Of a stretch of DNA of 46,834 bases, positions 1-7,916 are shown piece after piece (within the stretch, counting starts at the first letter, position 1; each line of letters opens with the position of its first letter). Made by a program: the position numbers and the translations under genes. The notes below the pieces were generated by a model, which had not been told where the DNA came from, did not search any database, and saw only the letters and a program-made list of their open reading frames with translations. This DNA comes from Ignavibacteriota bacterium (lineage in GTDB: Bacteria; Bacteroidota; Ignavibacteria; Tepidaquicellales; Tepidaquicellaceae): contig JAPLFI010000308.1 of assembly GCA_026390755.1 (NCBI GenBank), positions 1 through 46,834 of the forward strand. The letters are read 5' to 3'.

Positions 1-834
1 AAGGAGTTCATGACTTATGTCAGCGAGAAAATCAGATTTAAAACTGCTGATTTTTGCTGCTTTATCCATTGCCGTTTTTAACTGTTTTGCCGCTCTTTTT
101 TTTTCGGTAATATCTTCTTTGATGCCAATATAGTGAGTTACACTTCCATTCTCATTATTCACCGAAGAAATATTCACAGTCTCCCAATACAGTTCGCCGT
201 TTTTCTTTTTATTAAGAAATTCACCCCGCCATTCATTTCCAGAAGCCAGAGTATCCCACATTTCAGTATAGCTTTCAATTTTAGTTTCACCGGACTTAAG
301 AATCCTTTGGTTTTGACCGGTAACTTCTTCCTTCGTATAACCTGTTACACTGCAGAATCTTGGATTTACATATTCAATATTTCCCCATGTATCGGTAATA
401 ACAACGGAAAAGGGGCTTTGTTCGATACCATGCAGAAACTTTCTGAAATTTTGCTCGGCGTGTTTCATTTCTGTAATATCGTCGAAAATTACCGCAATTT
501 TATTTTTATCGGGAGAGTATGCCGATACACGAATAAACTTTCCAAAGTCCCGGGAAAAGAATTCTTTTGAGTATGTATTTCCATTGATTGCGGCATTTCC
601 AATGTTTGAGACAATATCAATATCAATCATCGGAAAAACATCAATTATTGTTTTGCCTGAAAATTGCTCACGCTGCAATCCCGTTTGATTCTCGTGTGTC
701 GTGTTTTGCTCGATATAAAACAGGTTTTGGACTTTTCCGTATTCATCAGAAATCACATCAAACAGTGCAAATCCGCTTGTCATATTTTCAAACAGCATTC
801 TATACCGGTTTTCATCTTTTTGCGCGTGTGCCAT
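1..834 (-). CDS. PAS-domain sensor histidine kinase, 3' end cut by window
   Basis: An open frame of 278 codons runs from ATG at 834 to the first base of the window with no stop, so the gene is partial. Residues about 7-125 form a divergent PAS domain ending in DDITEMKHAE. Residues about 128-250 form a canonical PAS/PAC domain (FSVVITDTWGNIEYVNP, GYTKEEVTG, WRGEFLNKKKNGELYWE, YIGIKEDITEKK). After a short helix the frame reaches FLADISHELL, the HisKA H-box, with the phosphoacceptor His at residue 275. The ATP-binding domain and any receiver domain would lie outside the window. There is no transmembrane segment in the visible part, so it is probably a soluble sensor or one read from an internal start. 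The plus-strand frames over the same bases are shadows. Family membership is secure; the signal sensed is unknown. Confidence 0.86.
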   Translation of the reverse strand, partial: MAHAQKDENRYRMLFENMTSGFALFDVISDEYGKVQNLFYIEQNTTHENQTGLQREQFSGKTIIDVFPMIDIDIVSNIGNAAINGNTYSKEFFSRDFGKFIRVSAYSPDKNKIAVIFDDITEMKHAEQNFRKFLHGIEQSPFSVVITDTWGNIEYVNPRFCSVTGYTKEEVTGQNQRILKSGETKIESYTEMWDTLASGNEWRGEFLNKKKNGELYWETVNISSVNNENGSVTHYIGIKEDITEKKRAAKQLKTAMDKAAKISSFKSDFLADISHELL

Positions 835-974
835 CGTTTTTTTTCTTACAATAATATATTTTTTTTACCGTAATTAAGAAATGCGGAAAATCAGTTAAAA
901 TATAATAAAAATTGACAATACAGATATGGATTCCTGCTTAAAAGCTGCCGGAACGAAAATGCGTAAAAGCAATA

Positions 975-2645
975 TCAAAAAACATTTCCGACACGGAAGC
1001 AGAACCTTAGTTCCTGCCCGAAATCGGCGGGGAACTTCATTAAAGTATCGCCTGATACAGATATCAAACGTAATTTTGCGGTTTTGCCGATTCGCTCCGG
1101 ATGTTCTCTTTCCCACCAGTGTTTCATCATACCGTCTTCCATTTTATCAGTAAGCAAGAAAACGTAACAACCTTCGGGAAGTTCAATCTCATCGTCATAG
1201 ACAGTACTGTCTTCAAGATACGGACGGTTAAAAAATATTTTTCCTTTTCCGTCGGAAATTGTATAAGCATTTTCTTTCGCCCTGCCGAGGTCATTTGCTT
1301 CAATATGCAATATGAATTTTTCAGGCATATATTCAGGAATGGTGACTGTTGATGATAATGAATTATTAAATTCATATTCATCGGGAATACCATTTGGTTC
1401 ACTGACAGTAACAAGAAAGACTCTGTTTTCAGACAGCCCTTTCCATAAGGGAACAGGCAGATAAATTTCCTGTGTTTCAAGAAATTGCAGTTTTCCATTC
1501 CACGTATAAACCGATTTCTCTCCGTTGCTAAGTCCATAAGTTATTATAAGAGTTTGTAACGGATTTGAACCCGTATTTTTTATTATTACGCGCGGACTTC
1601 CGCAAATCGGATTATCGCGTCTGTATCCTTCCAGGGAATTCGGAGCAATGATTTCTTCGATTGCAGCATCGTTCTTAAAATTCGGCGCAGAATAGAAAAC
1701 AATCTGATGAGACTCGACGAACTCCCCGTCTTTTTCAACTGGATTGGAGTATGGTTCAATTTCATAATCGAAATTAGTTATAGTATCGCCGGGCTTGAAT
1801 TTATTTGTCATTTCAAATTCGAATATCTGCGCAGGTGAGCCGGGGCACCAGCCGGCGCGGTCAAATTGCCAGGTTCCGCCCTGCGGGAAAACGGGATTCC
1901 GACCGCAGTCTTTCCAGACAATCCAGTTAGAGAGTATCTCACGGAATTCTTTATTTCCCCATGTATATCTGTGAGTTTTCGACTGCCATTCACAGCATGC
2001 ATAAGCGCCCACTTCCCGGTGTCCCGTGATACGGGCTTTCAGTTTATAGCCTCGTGCATCCGCGCGCAAAGGAATATTAATGAAACCAAGCTTATTATTT
2101 ATGCTCAGCTCACCGTAATTATACATCCCCCATTTATACAAATTCCTTATTTCGATAACATCACGCGGGGGGATTCCTTCAATAAAGATAAATTTCATAT
2201 CAAGCAGTTCCTGCTGATTTCCCGAGGATAAATCCACTTCTCCTTTCAGCAAAGGAGAATAATCTGTAACGTCATAAATATACGACCATCCTTTTTCACC
2301 GTTATAATCAAGATTCTTTCCATACGGAGTCACAAAGTTTTCGAGTTCAAATATTTCTTTCACAGTATCACCCGGAAAGCGCGAAACGTATAATAATGTA
2401 TTTGTTGTATAATCCCATTCGCCGCATGGATACTTATCCTGCGTAGTTGCGGCATCGCATTTCAGAGTACGAATCATCAGAATCTTTGCCCACCTCCTGC
2501 CGTTGTCGGGGAATGTAAACGTACCTCGGCGTTTAGTAACATCATTAAAAGTAAATGCCTGAACTACGGAAGTATCTCCGGGTTTTGAAAAAGATACTGA
2601 AACAGAAAAAAGTATGATTATTAGCGCGCAGTTAATAATTTTCAT
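975..2645 (-). CDS. Secreted PNGase F-like protein
   Basis: 556 residues with a Sec signal peptide (about 1-20). Residues about 35-190 resemble the N-terminal domain of peptide-N-glycosidase F (WAKILMIRTLKCDA, PCGEWDYTTN, YDVTDYSPLLKG, GNQQELLD). Residues about 200-340 resemble its C-terminal domain, including GGTWQFDRAGWCPGSP. A CARDB-like segment follows (about 345-440), then a further beta domain. PNGase F removes N-glycans from glycoproteins outside the cytoplasm. Whether the catalytic Asp/Glu residues are kept cannot be settled by eye. The start lies 3 bp after the cutC stop, so the two are probably co-transcribed. No T9SS sorting domain follows; the frame ends in CFRVGNVF and neighbouring frames hold no hidden domain. 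The fold assignment is fairly confident, deglycosylase activity is an inference. Confidence 0.78.
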   Translation of the reverse strand: MKIINCALIIILFSVSVSFSKPGDTSVVQAFTFNDVTKRRGTFTFPDNGRRWAKILMIRTLKCDAATTQDKYPCGEWDYTTNTLLYVSRFPGDTVKEIFELENFVTPYGKNLDYNGEKGWSYIYDVTDYSPLLKGEVDLSSGNQQELLDMKFIFIEGIPPRDVIEIRNLYKWGMYNYGELSINNKLGFINIPLRADARGYKLKARITGHREVGAYACCEWQSKTHRYTWGNKEFREILSNWIVWKDCGRNPVFPQGGTWQFDRAGWCPGSPAQIFEFEMTNKFKPGDTITNFDYEIEPYSNPVEKDGEFVESHQIVFYSAPNFKNDAAIEEIIAPNSLEGYRRDNPICGSPRVIIKNTGSNPLQTLIITYGLSNGEKSVYTWNGKLQFLETQEIYLPVPLWKGLSENRVFLVTVSEPNGIPDEYEFNNSLSSTVTIPEYMPEKFILHIEANDLGRAKENAYTISDGKGKIFFNRPYLEDSTVYDDEIELPEGCYVFLLTDKMEDGMMKHWWEREHPERIGKTAKLRLISVSGDTLMKFPADFGQELRFCFRVGNVF

Positions 2646-2648
2646 GTC

Positions 2649-3434
2649 TTATTTTTTTAGATGATATTTATTAAATGCTTTCTCCGCGAGTTTTAAAACA
2701 CGGCGAACGCGTTCGGAATTAGTGACCTCAATATAATATTCACTTTTATTTTCCCCGCCGGACATTGAAATGCTGTTCCGTTTAAATTTCATAAGACTTT
2801 TAACGGAATCGCGAAGTGAAACGTGATATTCGCGGGCTCCTGTTCTTTTCACGAGTCGCTCTATATTTTTTTCATTTATTCCGGAACACGGCATTACCGA
2901 TATCTTATTGCCGGCATACTGAATTAGTTCGGAAATTAATTTTTCGCCCTGAACCGCCTTCTCTTTCTGTCCTGAAGTCAGCACCCGCGAGCATCCTATT
3001 GATATAACATCATCAAGCGCTTTAAAAGGGTCGCGCGACATATCGAATGCTCTGTGAAAAGTAACCTTCATAGGATATGCGAGGCGGACGAGTAATTCAG
3101 TCCTTTTAACATCAACACTGCCGTCGGAGTTTAGAATACCGGTTACGATACCGTCAGCTCCTGCCGATTTACATAACTCGACATTGTATTTCATTATACA
3201 ATACTCCGTATCGTCATACAGAAAGTCACCGCCGCGCGGTCTTATGATAACATATAAATCCGCTGACATTTTTCTTCTTGCGGCAATGATGGCACCGTGG
3301 GAAGGAGTAATTCCGCCTTCGGTTATGTTATCGCAGAGTTCGATTCTGCGCGCTCCTCCCTTTTCAGCGGACACGGCTGAATTAACCGAATTTGCGCAAA
3401 CCTCTATGTTGACAATAAAAGTATCGGGAACCAT
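2649..3434 (-). CDS. cutC: CutC family protein
   Basis: 261 residues, a usual length for CutC. Diagnostic stretches are VNIEVCANSVNSAVSAEKGG, RIELCDNITEGGITPS, IRPRGGDFLYDD, GADGIVTGILNSDGSVD, VTFHRAFDMSRDP and RVLTSGQ, in the order of the CutC TIM-barrel. There is no signal peptide, so it is cytoplasmic. The family was named for copper homeostasis in E. coli, but its biochemical role remains uncertain, so the symbol marks family rather than a proven function. It is the first gene of a two-gene minus-strand unit with the PNGase F-like gene 3 bp downstream. That partner gives no obvious copper connection. Confidence 0.9.
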   Translation of the reverse strand: MVPDTFIVNIEVCANSVNSAVSAEKGGARRIELCDNITEGGITPSHGAIIAARRKMSADLYVIIRPRGGDFLYDDTEYCIMKYNVELCKSAGADGIVTGILNSDGSVDVKRTELLVRLAYPMKVTFHRAFDMSRDPFKALDDVISIGCSRVLTSGQKEKAVQGEKLISELIQYAGNKISVMPCSGINEKNIERLVKRTGAREYHVSLRDSVKSLMKFKRNSISMSGGENKSEYYIEVTNSERVRRVLKLAEKAFNKYHLKK

Positions 3435-3569
3435 AATATATGTTTTATAAAATCAAAATATGAAAGCAATACGGGAAATTCAATTTAATAGCAGGCACCA
3501 TTATTTTTTATTTTTGTGTTATAATCTAAAATATTATTGTGTAAATTGAGTGATACAAACAATAATACG

Positions 3570-4949
3570 ATGAAAAAATATTATCTGTCTATATTAGTAG
3601 TTTTATCTTTTATACCGGGACTTGGAAAATCGCAAAATATTGACTCTTTAACGATCAGGAATATATACAGTGAAGCGCTTACGAGCAATATTGCATACGA
3701 GCAGTTACGTTATCTTTGCAAGAATATCGGAGGACGGATTGCCGGCTCACCGCAGTCATTGCAGGCAGTTGAATACGGGAAAAAACTTTTCACGGAAGCG
3801 GGACTGGAAAATGTAAGACTGCAGGAAACTATGGTGCGGAACTGGGTGAGGGGACCAAAAGAAAACGCATACTATATGTCTGAAGTCTTCGGCAGTGAAT
3901 TTGTTAATATATTAGCACTCGGAACATCCGTCGGAACGCCAAAAGACGGAATAACTGCCAGGGTTGTGGAAGTCCAAAATTTTGACGAGCTGAAAACTCT
4001 GGGAGAGGACAATATAAAAGGAAAAATAGTTTTTTTTAACCGTTCGGGTGACCACCGATACATTAATCCCGGAAGCGCATACGGAAGCGCGGCAGACCAG
4101 CGCGTTTACGGAGCAATTGAAGCGGCAAAATACGGCGCAGTAGGAGTCATTGTCCGTTCGCTCACACTCGCAAGTGATTACCATCCGCATACCGGAGTTA
4201 TGCATTACGTTGATACTATACCCCGTATTCCTGCCGCAGGCATAAGTACAAAAGACGCGGATAAAATCAGTGAATTATTGAAAGCCGATCCTGAGCTTAA
4301 TTTTTATTTCAAGATGGAATGCTCGGAATATCCCGACGTAAAATCATATAATGTAATCGGAGAATTAACGGGTACTGAATTTCCCGAAGAAATAATTTTA
4401 GTGGGCGGACATCTTGATTCCTGGGACACCGGTGAAGGCGCTCATGATGACGGAGCGGGAGTCATACAGGCGCTGGAATCAATACGCCTGATTAAATCAC
4501 TCGGAATAAAACCGAGACATACGATAAGAATAGTATGGTTCATGGACGAAGAAATTGCGCAGAGAGGCGCGCGCACGTATGCGAAAGAAGTGAAAGAAAA
4601 AAACGAGAAACACATTGCGGCGATTGAATCCGATGCGGGAGGCTTCTCACCTGATGGATTTACGGGCGATGCGTCGGATGAAAAATTCGCAAAACTTAAA
4701 GAATGGAAAGAATTTTTTCGTCCGTACGGTATTTACAAAATTGAGAAGGGATGGAGCGGAGTAGATGTAAGTTTTCTGAAAGACGTTTGCGACGCCGCAC
4801 TGATGGAACTGATTACAGATTCGCAGAGATATTTTGATTTTCACCATTCTCCGGCAGATGTTTTTGAAACTATTAACCGGAGGGAAATGCAGTTAGGCAG
4901 TGCCGCCCTTGCAGGACTGATATATCTTATTGATAAATATGGACTTTAA
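3570..4949 (+). CDS. M28 family metallopeptidase (carboxypeptidase Q-like)
   Basis: 459 residues from ATG 3570. The frame is open 11 codons further upstream, but this start puts a signal peptide (MKKYYLSILVVLSF) at the terminus. Order of parts: signal peptide, N-terminal peptidase segment (GGRIAGSPQS), an inserted PA domain (about 120-230, GKIVFFNRSG, YGAVGVIVRS), then the catalytic core. Candidate zinc ligands and catalytic residues of the co-catalytic dizinc site are present: His281 (GGHLDSW), Asp293 (HDDGAG), Glu327/Glu328 (MDEE), Asp355 (ESDAGG) and His425 (DFHHSPAD). The protein should be an exported dipeptidase or aminopeptidase resembling plasma glutamate carboxypeptidase. It is divergently oriented to cutC with about 100 bp of shared upstream DNA. 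No sorting domain is visible, so a periplasmic location is likely. Confidence 0.88.
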   Translation: MKKYYLSILVVLSFIPGLGKSQNIDSLTIRNIYSEALTSNIAYEQLRYLCKNIGGRIAGSPQSLQAVEYGKKLFTEAGLENVRLQETMVRNWVRGPKENAYYMSEVFGSEFVNILALGTSVGTPKDGITARVVEVQNFDELKTLGEDNIKGKIVFFNRSGDHRYINPGSAYGSAADQRVYGAIEAAKYGAVGVIVRSLTLASDYHPHTGVMHYVDTIPRIPAAGISTKDADKISELLKADPELNFYFKMECSEYPDVKSYNVIGELTGTEFPEEIILVGGHLDSWDTGEGAHDDGAGVIQALESIRLIKSLGIKPRHTIRIVWFMDEEIAQRGARTYAKEVKEKNEKHIAAIESDAGGFSPDGFTGDASDEKFAKLKEWKEFFRPYGIYKIEKGWSGVDVSFLKDVCDAALMELITDSQRYFDFHHSPADVFETINRREMQLGSAALAGLIYLIDKYGL

Positions 4950-5087
4950 CATTTACGGTTTATGGATTTTTGAGTTAGTTGATTTATTAAATTATTCTAT
5001 CTAATTTTGTTGTAGAAACATAACCACAAAAGACACAAAGGATACTAAAGTATTAAGAAACTATGAAACCGGTAATTCCGGACCAAA

Positions 5088-5633
5088 GTGAAAAAAATTA
5101 CAGCAATACTGTTGTGTTCACTGTTTATTTTTGACTCGTTTGGGTTTACTTTTATTTATTGGCAGATGAGCCTGTTTTTTAAAGAAACGGCAAAGTATGT
5201 CAATGAAAATATTGACGAAAATGAGTTAGAACTGATTATTATACTCAAAAAAGAACTTACCAACCCGGAAGAATTTATACAATATTTAACACATGACGAA
5301 ATAAGGCATGAGGGCAGATTATATGATATTCATCATAAAAAAATAATTGGAGATACAGTATATTTATGGTGTAAATATGATTACGAAGAAGACATACTAA
5401 CACAAACCTACGAGTCATTTATAAAGTTTAAAGACGACAACCCTAAGTCACGCAATTCAACCACTATAATTAATGGACTGAGTTTTCTCTCAAGGAATGC
5501 TATTTGTTCAAACGATAGTTATACTGATAAAACAGAAGCCCGGAAAATAGATTTTTTCATATACGATGAAAAGTTAGATTCTTTTGATTCCGAAGTTCCG
5601 ATACCGCCCCCGAAGCTTTTTCCCTATATATAA
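5088..5633 (+). CDS. Uncharacterised exported protein
   Basis: 181 residues; not a family I recognise. It starts at GTG 5088, because no in-frame ATG gives the N-terminal hydrophobic segment (ITAILLCSLFIFDSFGFTFIYW), which may be a signal peptide or a membrane anchor. The rest is acidic and rich in Asp, Glu, Tyr and Lys, with a Pro-rich end (PIPPPKLFPYI). It lies just upstream of a TonB-dependent receptor on the same strand, but a hairpin with a short T run separates the two, so co-transcription is uncertain. Resemblance to an accessory protein of the receptor is only suggested by position. Confidence 0.6.
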   Translation: MKKITAILLCSLFIFDSFGFTFIYWQMSLFFKETAKYVNENIDENELELIIILKKELTNPEEFIQYLTHDEIRHEGRLYDIHHKKIIGDTVYLWCKYDYEEDILTQTYESFIKFKDDNPKSRNSTTIINGLSFLSRNAICSNDSYTDKTEARKIDFFIYDEKLDSFDSEVPIPPPKLFPYI

Positions 5634-5650
5634 AATATTAACATTTTCTG

Positions 5651-5685
5651 CTCCGCACGTACGGATAACCTTACGCCGGAGTTTT
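5651..5685 (+). terminator. Hairpin, possible terminator or attenuator
   Basis: CTCCG at 5651 pairs with CGGAG at 5677-5681, and nested CGTACGG pairs with CCTTACG (one mismatch) around an ATAA loop. A short TTTT follows. It sits between the exported-protein gene and the first receptor gene, 35 bp before the receptor start. The T tract is weak, so partial termination or a leader structure is as likely as full termination. Confidence 0.4.
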
Positions 5686-5716
5686 AAAAAACTAAAAATT
5701 AAAAATAGGGAAATAT

Positions 5717-7816
5717 ATGAAAAAAATATTATTAGTATTTTTTGCATTATTAATTAATTACGGGCTTTTTGCTCAGGATGAAAACGGCAAAAAGGATACT
5801 ATCGAATACAAATATCCTTATGAAATATTGATTACCGCTCCGCGTCTCAGCATGCCCGTAAAAATGTCACCTTATTCCACAAGCATAGTTGATAAATTAA
5901 TGCTGGAATTAATGCCGCGGACAATAGCAATAGACGAGCCTTTAAAATTGGTTCCCGGCGTAAAAGTTGACAATCAGGCAAACGGAGAGCGTGTGCATCT
6001 GTCCATAAGAGGGCAGGGTATTCTTTCCGAGAGGGGAATCCGCGGAATAAACATCATACTTGACGGAATTCCTTTAAACGATCCAACGGGTTTTGCGCCG
6101 GATGTTTTTGACGTTGACTGGCTGACAGTAAACCGAATGGAAGTATTGCGCGGACCGTCCGCTTCACTTTACGGCGGAAGCGCTTCAGGCGGAATTATCA
6201 ACATCTTAACCAATGGCGGCTATAACATACCGCTCGGGGGTGAAGCTTTTGGTTCTTACGGCTCTAATAATTTCTGGAAGGCTTTCGGACAATACGGAGG
6301 AACCGTGGACAAAGTTGATTACAGAATGTCATTCTCAAGGGAGATGGGTGACGGATACCGAGTACATACTCATTTCTGGTCGGATAAAATTTCCGGTAAG
6401 GCAGAATACAAACCCGCCAAGAATCTAATAATTACACCTTTGTTTTTCTGGACTGACACATATCACGAAAATCCTGAAGGTATAAATCTTGATCAATATA
6501 ATACTGACCCAAAACAAGCAAATCCTGATGCTGTACCCTTTAATGAATACTTAGAAACTAATCGTCTGACAGGCGGCGTTACGGGTTCTTATACTTTCGC
6601 GGAGAACCATGACTTACAATTCACAGCTTACACAAAACGAACTCTTTTTACTGAAGCAAATAACAAAATATTCAATAACAGAACAATTGTTACTCCGGGA
6701 ACATCTCTGCAATACACATACAATTACGGTAAAAAGAAAGATTTCATAAAAAATCATTTTAGTGTTGGAAGCGACCTTCGCTGGCAAACTATAGATGAAT
6801 CCAGAGTTGACAACCTGCATTCTGTTAGAGGCGATACACTTCGGTCAGACGAGACAATAAAACAAAGCAGTATAGGATTATTTGCGATCAATAAAATTGA
6901 TATAGGTCCTAAATTTAACGCCGTTTTGAGTATCCGTTACGATAAAATTAATAACGATCTTGACGATAAATTAAAGGCAGGCGGAATAAATTATTCGGGC
7001 AGTGCTAACTTCGATAAATTAACAGGCAGAATCGGGATTAATTATTCATTATTACCGAATCTTAATGTTTTCGCAAGCTGGGGACAGGGATTCCTGCCGC
7101 CTGCGACAGAGGAACTTGCGCAGAATCCAGACGGATACGGAGGATTTAATAAAAATTTGTCCCCTGCCACGTCGAGCGGAGAGGAAATCGGACTGCGCGG
7201 CATAATAAAAGATGTATTTTATTATGAACTGACAGGATTTTATATGAACACGAAAAATGATTTCGACAGATACAGAATCCCAACCCGCGGACAAGAAACA
7301 TTTTACAGGAACTACGGAGCGAGTAACAGAATGGGTATCGAACTTTACGGCAAGTGGATACCGGTTAAGCCGGTAACAGTTCAACTCGCATATACTTTTT
7401 CCAGTTTCAAATACGCCGACATCTCACCTACGAGAGTTGTCATGGATGACACTACCATCGTGAAATACATACAGGACGGTAATTATCTTCCGAACTCACC
7501 TATGCATCAACTTTTCATAGATGTTCAATATATGCCGATACAGGGATTATCATTCGGAGTCAGCAATGAAACAGTGAGCAAAATATATATAGACGGCGCA
7601 AACATTGAATCCGAAGCGGCACCGGCATACTCACTGTTCAATGCCAGAGTTGCATACGATTGGAATATGAAAGGATTCGGGGGAGAGATAAGCTTTAACT
7701 TGAAAAACATCGGCGACACAAAATATGTTGCTTTCACCGAACCTGATCCAGGCGGTAATGCATATCAGCCCGGAGTGGGAAGAGAAATTTTCGGAGCTTT
7801 AAAAATTAGATTCTGA
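5717..7816 (+). CDS. TonB-dependent receptor
   Basis: 699 residues. Signal peptide MKKILLVFFALLINYGLFA, then a short region with a plausible TonB box (YEILITAPRL). The plug domain spans about 50-170, with LVPGVKVDNQ, VHLSIRGQG, IILDGIPLNDPTG, MEVLRGPSASLYGGSASGGIINI. The remainder is a beta-barrel ending in a terminal Phe (GALKIRF), the usual signal for outer-membrane insertion. There is no CarboxypepD_reg domain, so it is not a SusC type; the arrangement is closer to siderophore, cobalamin or metal receptors. The substrate cannot be read from sequence, and no B12-box or other known riboswitch is visible upstream. A strong intrinsic terminator follows, so it is probably transcribed apart from the second receptor. 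A GGGA lies 8-11 bp upstream of the start. Confidence 0.92.
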   Translation: MKKILLVFFALLINYGLFAQDENGKKDTIEYKYPYEILITAPRLSMPVKMSPYSTSIVDKLMLELMPRTIAIDEPLKLVPGVKVDNQANGERVHLSIRGQGILSERGIRGINIILDGIPLNDPTGFAPDVFDVDWLTVNRMEVLRGPSASLYGGSASGGIINILTNGGYNIPLGGEAFGSYGSNNFWKAFGQYGGTVDKVDYRMSFSREMGDGYRVHTHFWSDKISGKAEYKPAKNLIITPLFFWTDTYHENPEGINLDQYNTDPKQANPDAVPFNEYLETNRLTGGVTGSYTFAENHDLQFTAYTKRTLFTEANNKIFNNRTIVTPGTSLQYTYNYGKKKDFIKNHFSVGSDLRWQTIDESRVDNLHSVRGDTLRSDETIKQSSIGLFAINKIDIGPKFNAVLSIRYDKINNDLDDKLKAGGINYSGSANFDKLTGRIGINYSLLPNLNVFASWGQGFLPPATEELAQNPDGYGGFNKNLSPATSSGEEIGLRGIIKDVFYYELTGFYMNTKNDFDRYRIPTRGQETFYRNYGASNRMGIELYGKWIPVKPVTVQLAYTFSSFKYADISPTRVVMDDTTIVKYIQDGNYLPNSPMHQLFIDVQYMPIQGLSFGVSNETVSKIYIDGANIESEAAPAYSLFNARVAYDWNMKGFGGEISFNLKNIGDTKYVAFTEPDPGGNAYQPGVGREIFGALKIRF

Positions 7817-7832
7817 TTTTCAAATTTGCAGT

Positions 7833-7871
7833 ACCGGGTGAAATTTGAAATATTTCACCCGGTCTGTTTTT
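7833..7871 (+). terminator. Intrinsic terminator after first receptor
   Basis: Perfect 12-bp stem: ACCGGGTGAAAT (7833-7844) with ATTTCACCCGGT (7852-7863), 7-nt loop, followed by CTGTTTTT. It lies 16 bp past the receptor stop. It splits the two receptor genes into separate transcripts unless read-through occurs. Confidence 0.78.
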
Positions 7872-7916
7872 GAATATATGTAATGTAATAAATTTGTTAA
7901 CTTCAACTAATTCGAT

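Noticed and set aside
133-854. Plus-strand open frames over the first kilobase
   Set aside because: They are antisense to a long PAS/HisKA frame on the minus strand that has clear domain motifs; the plus frames have no recognisable content.
895-974. A sorting domain hidden by frameshift after the PNGase F-like gene
   Set aside because: No NYPNPFNP or GVYFYRL-like sequence occurs in any frame downstream.
5016-5063. CACAAAAGACACAAAG stretch as a third MITE copy
   Set aside because: It resembles the ACACAGAG type of low-complexity repeat but lacks the GGCTGTATT ends and the rest of the element.
5634-5716. Riboswitch upstream of the first TonB receptor
   Set aside because: No B12-box or other conserved riboswitch core is visible; the only structure is a hairpin with a short T run.
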